Source of the DNA: Streptococcus troglodytae
Lineage (GTDB): Bacteria > Bacillota > Bacilli > Lactobacillales > Streptococcaceae
Assembly: GCF_002355215.1 (NCBI RefSeq)
Contig: NZ_AP014612.1
Coordinates: 248,001 to 312,000 of the forward strand
Reading direction: 5' to 3'
DNA: 64,000 nucleotides
Shown: positions 49,186-56,558 of the stretch, in pieces
Position numbering within the stretch: the first letter of the stretch is position 1
How the letters are laid out: each line of letters starts with the position of its first letter
Notes under the pieces: generated by a model
What the model saw: only the letters and a program-made list of their open reading frames with translations
Database searches by the model: none
What the model was told of the DNA's origin: nothing
Translations under genes and position numbers: made by a program

Positions 49186-49500
49186 ATGACAAAAGTAGTT
49201 ACAGATGCAACCTTTGAAGCTGAAACAGCTAAGGGACTTGTACTTGTTGATTTTTGGGCAACATGGTGTGGTCCATGTCTTATGCAGGCGCCAATTTTGG
49301 AACAGCTTTCAGAAGAATTAGATGAAGATGAACTCAAAATTGTTAAGCTTGATGTGGATGAAAATCCTAATACAGCACAAAATTTTGGCATCATGTCTAT
49401 CCCAACCCTGCTTTTTAAAAAGGATGGCGAAGTTGTCAAACAAGTTGCAGGTGTTCACACGAAAGATCAAATTAAGGCTATTGTAGCTGAACTTGCATAG
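49186..49500 (+). CDS. trxA: Thioredoxin
   Basis: 104-residue thioredoxin with active site Trp-Cys-Gly-Pro-Cys ([14 protein letters not shown]) and cis-Pro motif [12 protein letters not shown]. General cytoplasmic disulfide reductant. AAGGAG precedes the ATG. It has its own terminator downstream. Confidence 0.97.
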   Translation: MTKVVTDATFEAETAKGLVLVDFWATWCGPCLMQAPILEQLSEELDEDELKIVKLDVDENPNTAQNFGIMSIPTLLFKKDGEVVKQVAGVHTKDQIKAIVAELA

Positions 49501-49502
49501 TA

Positions 49503-49531
49503 TAAGCAGGCTTCAATGCCTGCTTTTTTGA
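49503..49531 (+). terminator. trxA terminator
   Basis: AAGCAGGC pairs with GCCTGCTT, followed by TTTT. Confidence 0.9.
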
Positions 49532-49538
49532 TAAAAGC

Positions 49539-49571
49539 TTGACTTTTAGAGTCCACTCCAAATGTTATAAT
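49539..49571 (+). promoter_or_regulatory. Promoter with MerR/NmlR-type operator
   Basis: TTGACT (-35, 49539-49544) and TATAAT (-10, 49566-49571) are separated by an over-long 21-base spacer. A perfect dyad GAGTCCACTC (49549-49558) lies within it. Long spacers with a central dyad are the hallmark of MerR-family control, and NmlR-type MerR proteins control zinc alcohol dehydrogenase genes in streptococci. The regulator gene is not in this window. Confidence 0.7.
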
Positions 49572-49599
49572 GAAGCAAATTTCAAAAAGGAGAAAATAA

Positions 49600-50649
49600 A
49601 TGAAAACAGCAGTGTTTGTAAAAGCTGGCCAAATGGCCATTGAAACTATTGAGAAGCCAAGTGTTATTGAAGTTGATGATGCGATCATTCGTGTCGTTCG
49701 TGCTTGTGTCTGTGGTTCTGACCTGTGGTCTTATCGTGGAGACGATGACAAAGCCACGCATTCAGCCAACTCAGGTCACGAAATTATCGGAATCGTTGAA
49801 GAAGTTGGCTCTGCCATTAATACAGTGAAAAAGGGAGACTTTGTTATTGCACCATTTACGCATGGTTGCGGTCATTGTGCAGCCTGTCGTGCTGGTTTTG
49901 AAGGAGGCTGTCAAGGACACGATCGGTCAACAAACTTTTCAAGTGGTTATCAAGCTGAATATGTTCGTTATGCTCATGCTGATTGGTCTTTAGTAAAAAT
50001 TCCGGGTCAACCTAGCGATTATTCAGAAGGCATGATTGCTTCGCTTTTAGCTTTGGCGGATGTTATGCCAACAGGCTATCATGCAGCACGCGTGGCCAAT
50101 GTTCAAAAGGGCGATACGGTTGCGGTTGTTGGCGATGGAGCGGTTGGACTCTGTGCTGTTATCGCAGCTAAAATGCTTGGAGCTAAACGTATCATTATCA
50201 TGAGTCGCCACAAGGATCGTCAGGAATTGGCGTTGGAATTTGGTGCTACTGATATTGTAGAAGAGCGCGGCGAAGAAGGTGTAGCTAAAGTTCTTGAACT
50301 AACAAATGGCGATGGTGTTGATGCCGCTCTTGAATGTGTCGGAACTCAGCTGTCTACTGAAACAGCGTTAGCTATTGCCCGTCCAGGTGCAGCTACCGGT
50401 CGCGTGGGCGTTCCACATACTAAAGATATTAATCTTTCCGATTACTTCTTCCAAAATGCTATTATTGCAGGTGGGCCAGCATCAGTAACAACTTATGACA
50501 AATCGGTTCTTCTCAAGGCTGTTCTTGATGGTGAGATTAATCCAGGAAAGGTCTTCACTCAATCTTACAGCTTAGATGATATTGATCAAGCCTATAAGGA
50601 TATGCAGGAGCGCAAGACCATTAAGTCTATGGTTGTCGTTAGCAAATGA
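49600..50649 (+). CDS. Zinc-dependent alcohol dehydrogenase
   Basis: 349-residue medium-chain dehydrogenase. Catalytic zinc ligands in CVCGSDLWSY and GHEIIGIVEE; structural zinc cysteines in HGCGHCAACRAGFEGGC; NAD(P)-binding VAVVGDGAVGLCAVIAAKML. Relatives under NmlR control act on formaldehyde, S-nitrosoglutathione-like or other carbonyl electrophiles. AAGGAG precedes the ATG and the MerR-type promoter lies directly upstream. Confidence 0.9.
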   Translation: MKTAVFVKAGQMAIETIEKPSVIEVDDAIIRVVRACVCGSDLWSYRGDDDKATHSANSGHEIIGIVEEVGSAINTVKKGDFVIAPFTHGCGHCAACRAGFEGGCQGHDRSTNFSSGYQAEYVRYAHADWSLVKIPGQPSDYSEGMIASLLALADVMPTGYHAARVANVQKGDTVAVVGDGAVGLCAVIAAKMLGAKRIIIMSRHKDRQELALEFGATDIVEERGEEGVAKVLELTNGDGVDAALECVGTQLSTETALAIARPGAATGRVGVPHTKDINLSDYFFQNAIIAGGPASVTTYDKSVLLKAVLDGEINPGKVFTQSYSLDDIDQAYKDMQERKTIKSMVVVSK

Positions 50650-50711
50650 TTTTGTTTCAATAACATTATCGTTATAATTTGCTTGGTGTTAAATATTTTT
50701 TATAAATCTCT

Positions 50712-50746
50712 TAAAAAGCCACTGAAAAACAAAATCAGTGGCCTTT
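50712..50746. terminator. Bidirectional terminator between adh and mutY
   Basis: AAAAAGCCACTGA pairs with TCAGTGGCCTTT; the flanking genes converge here. Confidence 0.85.
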
Positions 50747-50836
50747 GTGCTTATAATAATTGATTTCAGTTTATCCGTTTGTGAGGTTATAAATGGACAA
50801 ATTCTGAGTATTATGGTTTTTCAAGTAGGTCAACTA

Positions 50837-51982
50837 TTATTTATTTTTGAGATATTCAGCCAACATTTTTTTCTGAGGTGTGGCAAAAGGATAATTGGCA
50901 AAATCTTCCATAGCAACCCAGCGAACTTCTTTGTCGCTTGTCAACTCAGCCGTTTCCACAAAACCTTCCTTAAGTTGAATAGTCCATTTTTGATGACTGA
51001 ATGTATGTTTAACTGGTGTGAAAGCTAGGTCAGACCAAGTGGGCTTGAGTTTATAATCTTGCTCAAATGTAGCCTTTTGTGACAAGGTTTCTAGAACAAC
51101 ATCATGATTGTCAAATAAGTCCAGTTGCTGTCCAATAAAGTCTGTTTCCATAATGGGAAAGGACCAGAAGCCACCTAACAGTCGTCCCTGCGTATTTTTT
51201 TCCAGTAAAAATTCATCCTTGGCATTTCGTACGACAAAGGCTTGAATTTGTATGGGTTTAGGTTTTTTCTTAGGCTTCTTGATTGGATATTTGTCATAGG
51301 TTCCATGTAAATAGGCTGCATTGAAGGAATGAATAGGGCTTTCTGCAGGTCTAGGATTTTTCGCCGATTCGATGTCTGTTCCCAAATCCATTAGAGCCTG
51401 ATTGAAGTCTCCGGGATGTTCAGGATCAATCAAAATTTTCATGATGGCTTGAAAAATTTTACGATTTTTAGCCTCTCCAATATCATAATTCACTTCAAAT
51501 AAACGTGCTATAACACGCATAACATTACCATCAACAGCTGGTTGAGGCAAATCGAAGGCTATGCTGGCAATAGCCCCCGCTGTGTAGGGACCAATGCCCT
51601 TTAATTGAGCAATTGTTTCGTAGGTAGAAGGAAATTTGCCATCAAAATCAGTCATAATTTGCTTGGCCGCCTTTTGCATATGACGAACACGAGAATAATA
51701 GCCCAAACCTTCCCAAGCCTTCAGTAACTTCTCTTCAGGAGCGTCAGCTAATTTTTCAATGGTAGGAAACCAGTCTAAAAATCGCTCATAGTAGGGGATG
51801 ACAGTTTGTACTTGTGTTTGTTGAAGCATAATTTCAGATACCCATATGCAGTAGGGGTTTTTAGTGCGGCGCCAAGGTAAGTCACGTTTTTCCTGATTAT
51901 ACCAAGTTAGCAAAGTTTTTCTAAAGGAAATAATTTTATCCTGATTCCACATTTCAATGCCATAGTCACTTAGATTTAACAT
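50837..51982 (-). CDS. mutY: Adenine DNA glycosylase MutY, lacking the Fe-S cluster cysteines
   Basis: Removes adenine mispaired with 8-oxoguanine. 381 residues: catalytic Glu in SEIMLQQTQVQTV, helix-hairpin-helix LKGIGPYTAGAIASIAF followed by the catalytic Asp in QPAVDGNVMRV, and a C-terminal NUDIX-like 8-oxoG recognition domain. Where most MutY proteins carry four cysteines for a 4Fe-4S cluster after the ALMDLG motif, this one reads ALMDLGTDIESAKNPRPAES with no cysteine. Clusterless MutY proteins are known in some lactic acid bacteria. Confidence 0.93.
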   Translation of the reverse strand: MLNLSDYGIEMWNQDKIISFRKTLLTWYNQEKRDLPWRRTKNPYCIWVSEIMLQQTQVQTVIPYYERFLDWFPTIEKLADAPEEKLLKAWEGLGYYSRVRHMQKAAKQIMTDFDGKFPSTYETIAQLKGIGPYTAGAIASIAFDLPQPAVDGNVMRVIARLFEVNYDIGEAKNRKIFQAIMKILIDPEHPGDFNQALMDLGTDIESAKNPRPAESPIHSFNAAYLHGTYDKYPIKKPKKKPKPIQIQAFVVRNAKDEFLLEKNTQGRLLGGFWSFPIMETDFIGQQLDLFDNHDVVLETLSQKATFEQDYKLKPTWSDLAFTPVKHTFSHQKWTIQLKEGFVETAELTSDKEVRWVAMEDFANYPFATPQKKMLAEYLKNK

Positions 51983-52045
51983 AAATCTATTGTATCAAAT
52001 GCCTTTTTATTTTCCAAAAAAGTTGTATTTTTTAAAGTTTTATGC

Positions 52046-52074
52046 TTGACAAATGTAAGCGGTTACGATAAAAT
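52046..52074 (+). promoter_or_regulatory. Strong promoter with cre site in its spacer
   Basis: TTGACA (52046-52051), a 17-base spacer and TAAAAT (52069-52074). The spacer contains TGTAAGCGGTTACGA (52054-52068), a good match to cre, so CcpA binding would block RNA polymerase. It drives the micro-ORF transcript to the right. Confidence 0.8.
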
Positions 52075-52117
52075 AAATTTAGAAAAAAGATAAGAAATCT
52101 ACTAAAGGAGGAATTCT

Positions 52118-52159
52118 ATGGTAAGATTAAATATCGCGCGGTATAAAAACGGAGACTAA
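52118..52159 (+). CDS. Micro-ORF 1, 13-residue peptide
   Basis: MVRLNIARYKNGD. AAAGGAGGAATTCT places a near-perfect Shine-Dalgarno before the ATG, 44 bases after the -10. The stop codon lies within the loop of a small hairpin (GAGAC/GTCTC), so termination could affect RNA folding. It shares the ending Arg-Tyr-Lys-Asn-Gly-Asp with micro-ORF 2. No homologue recognised. Confidence 0.6.
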   Translation: MVRLNIARYKNGD

Positions 52160-52206
52160 AGGTCTCTAGCAATGTCAGTTTTGTTGATTACAAGGAGGTG
52201 GCGCTT

Positions 52207-52254
52207 ATGTTAATGATTGATGTAGGTCGCTATAAAAATGGTGACAAAGAATAG
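52207..52254 (+). CDS. Micro-ORF 2, 15-residue peptide
   Basis: MLMIDVGRYKNGDKE. AAGGAGGTGGCGCTT precedes the ATG, again an excellent ribosome-binding site. The Arg-Tyr-Lys-Asn-Gly-Asp core is encoded by different codons from those in micro-ORF 1 (CGC/CGG, AAT/AAC, GGT/GGA), which argues for selection on the peptide. Confidence 0.6.
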   Translation: MLMIDVGRYKNGDKE

Positions 52255-52290
52255 ACAGTAGGTAGTAACTTTACAATAATTGAGAATAAA

Positions 52291-52416
52291 ATGGAGAAGC
52301 ATTCAATTAAATATAAGCTAAATGAGGAATGTGGAGAACAAGAAACCAGAGACAAATGTATTTGTAGAAAGTATTGGATGGTCTTGTTCAACTCCCTCAA
52401 AAAAACTCGCGAGTAA
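52291..52416 (+). CDS. Possible 41-residue basic peptide within the micro-ORF transcript
   Basis: Opens MEKHSIKYKLNEECGEQETR and contains Cys-Ile-Cys, then KYWMVLFNSLKKTRE. It is open for 41 codons but has only a weak ribosome-binding site (TTGAGA), so translation is uncertain. No known family. Confidence 0.25.
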   Translation: MEKHSIKYKLNEECGEQETRDKCICRKYWMVLFNSLKKTRE

Positions 52417-52540
52417 GGACAATGCTTCAACGATATTAAGATAGAGTTATAGTCAAGGTCTAGGTAGATATATTTAGGTCAGAGAGCTCAAAGACCTGAT
52501 AATTCTTAAGAATAAGAAGAATATTAAAGGAGGTCTACCG

Positions 52541-52582
52541 ATTTTAAAAATAATTCGAAAAAGCTATAAAAATAGTGAATAA
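52541..52582 (+). pseudogene. Micro-ORF 3, copy with ATT in place of the start codon
   Basis: The frame ILKIIRKSYKNSE matches micro-ORF 2 in length and in the Tyr-Lys-Asn core, with AAAGGAGGTCTACCG at the same distance upstream. The initiation codon is ATT, so it is either a decayed third copy or is initiated weakly at a non-standard codon. Confidence 0.45.
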
Positions 52583-52644
52583 CTCCTTAAAAAATCAAAA
52601 AGTGCAAAGGAGAAGTCCAATGACACTTTAATTGTAAAAACAGA

Positions 52645-52690
52645 AGGAACCCGGGCGATGAGCGTGTAAATCGCCCGGGGTTTGCTGTGT
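52645..52690 (+). terminator. GC-rich terminator of the micro-ORF transcript
   Basis: CCCGGGCGAT pairs with ATCGCCCGGG, followed by GTTTG. The stem is unusually GC-rich for this genome and has a weak T tail. Confidence 0.7.
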
Positions 52691-52711
52691 TGGCGGAAAT
52701 ATAATTTCTAA

Positions 52712-52891
52712 TTATTTGATTTTAAAATAGACAATAGCGTAAACTGCTATTAATAGGCATTCTAAAAGACCGAGACCGGCGCAAATATAGCGCACAGTTT
52801 TGCTGGGAGTTGTTGTACCAATCCTAGCTAAAGTTGAAAAACCAGCTGATGCAATAAGCATCACTATGATTGAAAGATAAAGTTTTTTCAT
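52712..52891 (-). CDS. 59-residue two-helix protein, probable immunity protein
   Basis: Starts MKKLYLSIIVMLIASAG and ends VYAIVYFKIK; two membrane helices with a basic loop between. Its ATG overlaps the stop of the bacteriocin gene (TGATG), so expression is coupled to it, which strongly suggests an immunity role. No domain recognised. Confidence 0.7.
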   Translation of the reverse strand: MKKLYLSIIVMLIASAGFSTLARIGTTTPSKTVRYICAGLGLLECLLIAVYAIVYFKIK

Positions 52892-53151
52892 CACATAGCA
52901 TACCCTTGTGCCCAGCCTTCTAAAGCCCCTTTAAATCCGCCTATTACAGCGCCAGTCATGGCCCCGCCGAGCGTCGTGACCTCACCAACTACAGGAATTT
53001 CTAAACCTACACCAGCACATCCGTAAGCGAAAGCTTCGCTAGCCGCATATGCGGCTCCGTACAATAAACCTAGACCTACTCCAGAACCATCTACTTGTGA
53101 AAGATGTTCTGCTCCCAATGTTTCAAATTCTTCAAATGCCAGTGAATTCAT
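52891..53151 (-). CDS. Bacteriocin-like peptide with atypical Gly-Ser processing site
   Basis: 86 residues. Leader MNSLAFEEFETLGAEHLSQV, then Asp-Gly-Ser-Gly where Gly-Gly is expected. The mature region is long, hydrophobic and Gly/Ala-rich (LLYGAAYAASEAFAYGCAG; GAMTGAVIGGFKGALEGWAQ), with one cysteine. A strong AAGGAGG precedes the ATG. No ComE box pair was found upstream, so this locus may be under different control from the 24-29 kb island; hdrR, a LytTR regulator of bacteriocins, lies 3.4 kb away. Confidence 0.75.
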   Translation of the reverse strand: MNSLAFEEFETLGAEHLSQVDGSGVGLGLLYGAAYAASEAFAYGCAGVGLEIPVVGEVTTLGGAMTGAVIGGFKGALEGWAQGYAM

Positions 53152-53472
53152 AAAATCCTCCTTGTAATTATTATTTATAATGGGAATATTCTAACACTTA
53201 AACTTTTTTTGATCAATTCCAAAGAGAAAAAAGTAATTCAATTGATAGGAAGAACATAATTTTCTGATAGTTTTTATTTTTTTGTTAACTGAATATAAAA
53301 AAACTTACTGATTGAAAGTCAATGTATTCATACAAGGCTTTTCTTTTAGCATTTTTATTCTAAGAATTTCTCAAGCTTTGAAGGTGGTTTTAGCTGTTAT
53401 AAAATAAAAAGTCATTGACAGGTTTATATAGGGGTGATAAAATAGGACAAATTTTAGAAAGGATTAATAAAA
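53152..53472. other. Intergenic region upstream of the 52.9 kb bacteriocin
   Basis: AT-rich. It contains the bacteriocin promoter region on the minus strand (a TATAAA-like -10 near 53176-53181). No coding sequence or recognisable ComE repeat found. Confidence 0.4.
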
Positions 53473-53717
53473 ATGAATCAGAAATCTAAAAAATCGTTGA
53501 CTCCACTTGTACTTGGTATTTTTCTCTTCCCTTTGCTATTTTTCCAGCGATTGTTGGTTTAATTCTCGGCATCGCTGGACTTATACTTGCTATCAACAAA
53601 AATAAAGAAGAGGAATTTAATTATAGAATTGAAATTATTTTGAACAGTCTTGGTATTATTATCGCAGCTATTAATATGGTTATTGGGTTTATTCAAGGTT
53701 TCAACAATGGAATGTGA
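53473..53717 (+). pseudogene. Small two- to three-helix membrane protein (DUF4190-like), frameshifted
   Basis: Begins MNQKSKKSLTPLVLGIFLFP and stops early at 53560-53562. The other frame continues FAIFPAIVGLILGIAGLIL, AINKNKEEE, and a last helix to 53717. One extra T in the TTT at 53532-53534 repairs it to 81 residues. The LGI...GLILGIAGLILAI pattern resembles DUF4190-type small membrane proteins. AAAGGA precedes the ATG. Confidence 0.65.
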
Positions 53718-53759
53718 CAAATAAAAGAATTCTAAATTCTGAACATTAATTTGTAGATA

Positions 53760-53872
53760 GCCATTTTTTCTTGCATTATGGGCTATAATCCTGTATAATA
53801 ATATTTCGTGAGTATCCCTCACTTACCCCTTGCTAGGACTTGGGGTCATTAGACCAAAAGGAGGAAAATTCA
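53760..53872 (+). promoter_or_regulatory. rpsF leader region
   Basis: CCTGTATAATAA gives a -10 near 53794-53800. The leader then folds ACCCC against GGGGT (53824-53846) and ends with AAAGGAGG before rpsF. S6:S18-binding leaders are known upstream of rpsF in many bacteria; I could not identify the diagnostic CCG loop here. Confidence 0.45.
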
Positions 53873-54163
53873 ATGGCTAAATACGAAATTCTTTATATCA
53901 TTCGTCCAAACATTGAAGAAGAAGCGAAAAACGCTTTGGTAGCACGTTTTGATGCTGTTTTGACTGACAATGGTGCAACTATTGTTGAATCAAAAGATTG
54001 GGAAAAACGTCGTCTAGCATATGAAATCCAAGATTTCCGTGAAGGACTTTACCATGTCATTAATGTTGAAACTGAAGATGCCCATGCTCTTAACGAGTTT
54101 GATCGTCTATCAAAAATCAATAGTGACATTCTTCGTCATATGATCGTTAAACTTGACGCTTAA
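53873..54163 (+). CDS. rpsF: 30S ribosomal protein S6
   Basis: 96-residue S6 ([18 protein letters not shown]). The ATG at 53873 is chosen over the upstream frame start at 53840 because of the AAAGGAGG box 6 bases upstream. First gene of the conserved rpsF-ssb-rpsR operon. Confidence 0.97.
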   Translation: MAKYEILYIIRPNIEEEAKNALVARFDAVLTDNGATIVESKDWEKRRLAYEIQDFREGLYHVINVETEDAHALNEFDRLSKINSDILRHMIVKLDA

Positions 54164-54180
54164 GAAGGTTGTGGTAGTTT

Positions 54181-54675
54181 ATGATTAATAATGTAGTACT
54201 AGTTGGTCGCATGACTCGTGATGCTGAGCTCCGTTACACCCCAAGTAATCAAGCTGTGGCAACTTTTACACTTGCGGTTAACCGTAATTTTAAAAATCAA
54301 AATGGTGAACGTGAAGCTGATTTCATTAACATCGTGATTTGGCGTCAGCAAGCTGAAAATTTAGCTAACTGGGCTAAAAAAGGAACTCTTTTAGGCATTA
54401 CTGGTCGAATTCAGACCCGCAATTATGAAAACCAACAAGGTCAGCGTGTTTATGTCACAGAAGTTGTTGCGGACAATTTCCAAATTTTGGAAAGTCGTGC
54501 TACACGTGAAGGTCACTCAAACAGTTATAATGCTGGTGGTAACAATAACTTTGGTGGAAATAACTTTTCTTCCCAAGGTTCTTCACAATCTCAAACGCCA
54601 AACTTTGCTAGAGATGAAAGTCCATTTGGCGATTCAAATCCTATGGATATTTCAGACGACGATCTTCCGTTCTAA
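54181..54675 (+). CDS. ssb: Single-stranded DNA-binding protein
   Basis: 164 residues: N-terminal OB fold ([20 protein letters not shown]), Asn/Gly/Ser-rich linker and acidic tail DISDDDLPF that recruits repair and replication proteins. It lies between rpsF and rpsR as usual, 17 bases after rpsF. Confidence 0.97.
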   Translation: MINNVVLVGRMTRDAELRYTPSNQAVATFTLAVNRNFKNQNGEREADFINIVIWRQQAENLANWAKKGTLLGITGRIQTRNYENQQGQRVYVTEVVADNFQILESRATREGHSNSYNAGGNNNFGGNNFSSQGSSQSQTPNFARDESPFGDSNPMDISDDDLPF

Positions 54676-54703
54676 GAAAATATAAAGAAGGAGAAAAAAC
54701 AAC

Positions 54704-54943
54704 ATGGCTCAACAACGTCGTGGCGGATTCAAACGCCGTAAAAAAGTTGATTATATCGCAGCAAATAAAATTGAATATGTTGATTACAAAGATACTGAAT
54801 TGCTTAGTCGTTTTGTTTCAGAACGTGGAAAGATTCTTCCACGCCGTGTGACAGGGACTTCGGCTAAGAATCAACGTAAGGTAACGACAGCAATCAAACG
54901 TGCTCGCGTAATGGCACTTATGCCTTTTGTAAATGAAGATTAA
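54704..54943 (+). CDS. rpsR: 30S ribosomal protein S18
   Basis: 79-residue basic S18 ([18 protein letters not shown] ... [19 protein letters not shown]). AAGGAG precedes the ATG; last gene of the operon. Confidence 0.98.
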   Translation: MAQQRRGGFKRRKKVDYIAANKIEYVDYKDTELLSRFVSERGKILPRRVTGTSAKNQRKVTTAIKRARVMALMPFVNED

Positions 54944-54962
54944 TAAAAGGCCCCTAAAATAG

Positions 54963-55070
54963 TCTGCCTCAAAAAAGTTGGACAAGAAATTATTGAAAGG
55001 ATTTCGTTCTGTATTGCACAGGACTGAATCCTTTTAGTTTTGTCTTGATTCGTTTTTTATTTACAAAATT
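54963..55070 (-). mobile_element. IS3-family remnant, right end with transposase C-terminus
   Basis: Minus-strand frame ending NKKRIKTKLKGFSPVQYRT, KSFQ and stop (54990-55070) is the C-terminus of an IS3-family orfB. It is followed by the terminal sequence TTGTCCAACTTTTTTGAGGCA, whose reverse complement matches the left end at 25870-25887. The rest of the element is absent. Confidence 0.85.
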
Positions 55071-55148
55071 GTAAGTTATAGTACAAAGACTGTAAGATTA
55101 GGGCTGTCATTTTTTAACTATACTAATAGTGAAAAGGAGGACAGACTA

Positions 55149-55865
55149 ATGAACAGGTTCCAATTCAAATTATTTCTAGCTGCTTTTATGATGCTAGATC
55201 ATATTGACTTTTTAGTTTCAGGAGAAGTGAGCATTTGGCTCCATATTCTGACACGCTTTGTAGCAGTTGGTTTCGCTTATTTAGCTGTTGAAGGTTTCTT
55301 TTATACTAAGGATATCAAAAAGTATCTCATGCGCTTGTATATAGCGGCAGGATTGATGTTTTTGGGAAATAATCTTATCAATTTTATGCTGCATAAACCT
55401 CAAGTAGCTGCTTATCATAATATCTTCTTGACCTTGGCCTTGGGAGTTACGATGCTTTGGCTTTATCAAACAATAGAACACAAGGTGACAAAGATTATTG
55501 TGATGGTTTTGGTTCTGTTGTTAGGATTCATCTTTACTGAAGGAGGAGATGTCGTTTTACCGTTTATGCTGATTACTTACTTGAACTTTTCCGATTCTTT
55601 ACGTCGCAATTTATGGTATTTAGCTTTATCGGCACTACTATTCTTTACAATTGTAGGTATTCCAATGTCTTCTTCTCAAGGGAGTTTGGCAAATTTAATA
55701 CTTTTGAATCCTGACTTTTGTTTCGTTACGATTATTCCTTTATTGTTCCTTTATAATGGTCAGCAGGGCCTTAAAAACAAATTCAGCCAATATTTCTTCT
55801 ATGTTTTTTATCCAGCTCACCTTTGGATTTTAGCTATCATACATTATTTACTAATAAGGGCGTAA
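55149..55865 (+). CDS. TraX family membrane protein
   Basis: 238 residues with about seven or eight membrane helices. Opening FKLFLAAFMMLDHIDFLVSG and the sequence PAHLWILAIIHYLL near the end fit TraX-like proteins, related to the pilin acetyltransferase TraX of conjugative plasmids; in streptococci they are chromosomal and of unknown role. AAAGGAGG precedes the ATG. Confidence 0.85.
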   Translation: MNRFQFKLFLAAFMMLDHIDFLVSGEVSIWLHILTRFVAVGFAYLAVEGFFYTKDIKKYLMRLYIAAGLMFLGNNLINFMLHKPQVAAYHNIFLTLALGVTMLWLYQTIEHKVTKIIVMVLVLLLGFIFTEGGDVVLPFMLITYLNFSDSLRRNLWYLALSALLFFTIVGIPMSSSQGSLANLILLNPDFCFVTIIPLLFLYNGQQGLKNKFSQYFFYVFYPAHLWILAIIHYLLIRA

Positions 55866-55872
55866 GACATCA

Positions 55873-56558
55873 TTAATATTGAATGTTTAGAGATCCCATA
55901 GCCACTGTTCCAGTCAATGTAACATTAATAAAATCACCATTTGTGCTAGGAAAACCTGAAAATGAAACGGAAGCAAAGGGGGAGTGAGTTTTATTGATGA
56001 TTTTCCAGTTGTTTGGAATGCGAAGATTAGTCTCACCAAAGCTAACATCTATATGAATCTCAGGAGAATCTGTCATAAATTGAGCTTGGGAGAGATCAAC
56101 AGATTGTTCTCCAAACTTAGTATCAATAATAATTTTATTTAATTCTTGAGAAGTCACATAACTGGTATTTTCAGAAAAAAGTGTTTTTAAAAAGACATCT
56201 GTTTCGTTATCAATATAATTAGCATTTTGTTTCATATTAAAATAATGATTTCCTTTATAAGAATAAGAATAGTGTGGTTTGAGGAAGCTATTTAAAATAA
56301 CGCCGATAATGATTATACCCGTAAAAAGTGGTCCTGTAGAATAGTCAAAATGAAAGATATCTTTCAAGTAGATACTAAGAAAGCCTAAGGCTAGAAAGAA
56401 AAAGAAGATACTCCTGTTACTCAAAGCTATTAACATAAAGAACAGGGTCAACATTAACATGTTGCTAAAGAAAATATGAAATTCCGGGATAAAAGCAATA
56501 ATAATAAGGTAAAGTGCGAGAAGCCCAAGCAGACCGTACCAAAAATAATTTTTTTCAT
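55873..56558 (-). pseudogene. hdrM: HdrM, membrane inhibitor of HdrR, frameshifted near its N-terminus
   Basis: Multi-pass membrane protein with a C-terminal LiaF-like beta domain (residues from about 130; IDTKFGEQSVDLSQAQF, DVSFGETNLRIPNNWK). In S. mutans HdrM antagonises HdrR. The ATG at 56558 overlaps the hdrR stop (ATGA). The frame from it reads MKKIIFGTVCLGF and stops after 33 residues. With one more base in the 7-base run at 56549-56555 it reads MKKNYFWYGLLGLLALYLII and joins the long frame. The remaining open frame from 56460 starts inside the second helix and has no ribosome-binding site. Confidence 0.8.

Noticed and set aside
53824..53846. S6:S18-binding rpsF leader motif
   Set aside because: A hairpin is present but the diagnostic CCG element was not found, so only a generic leader is annotated.
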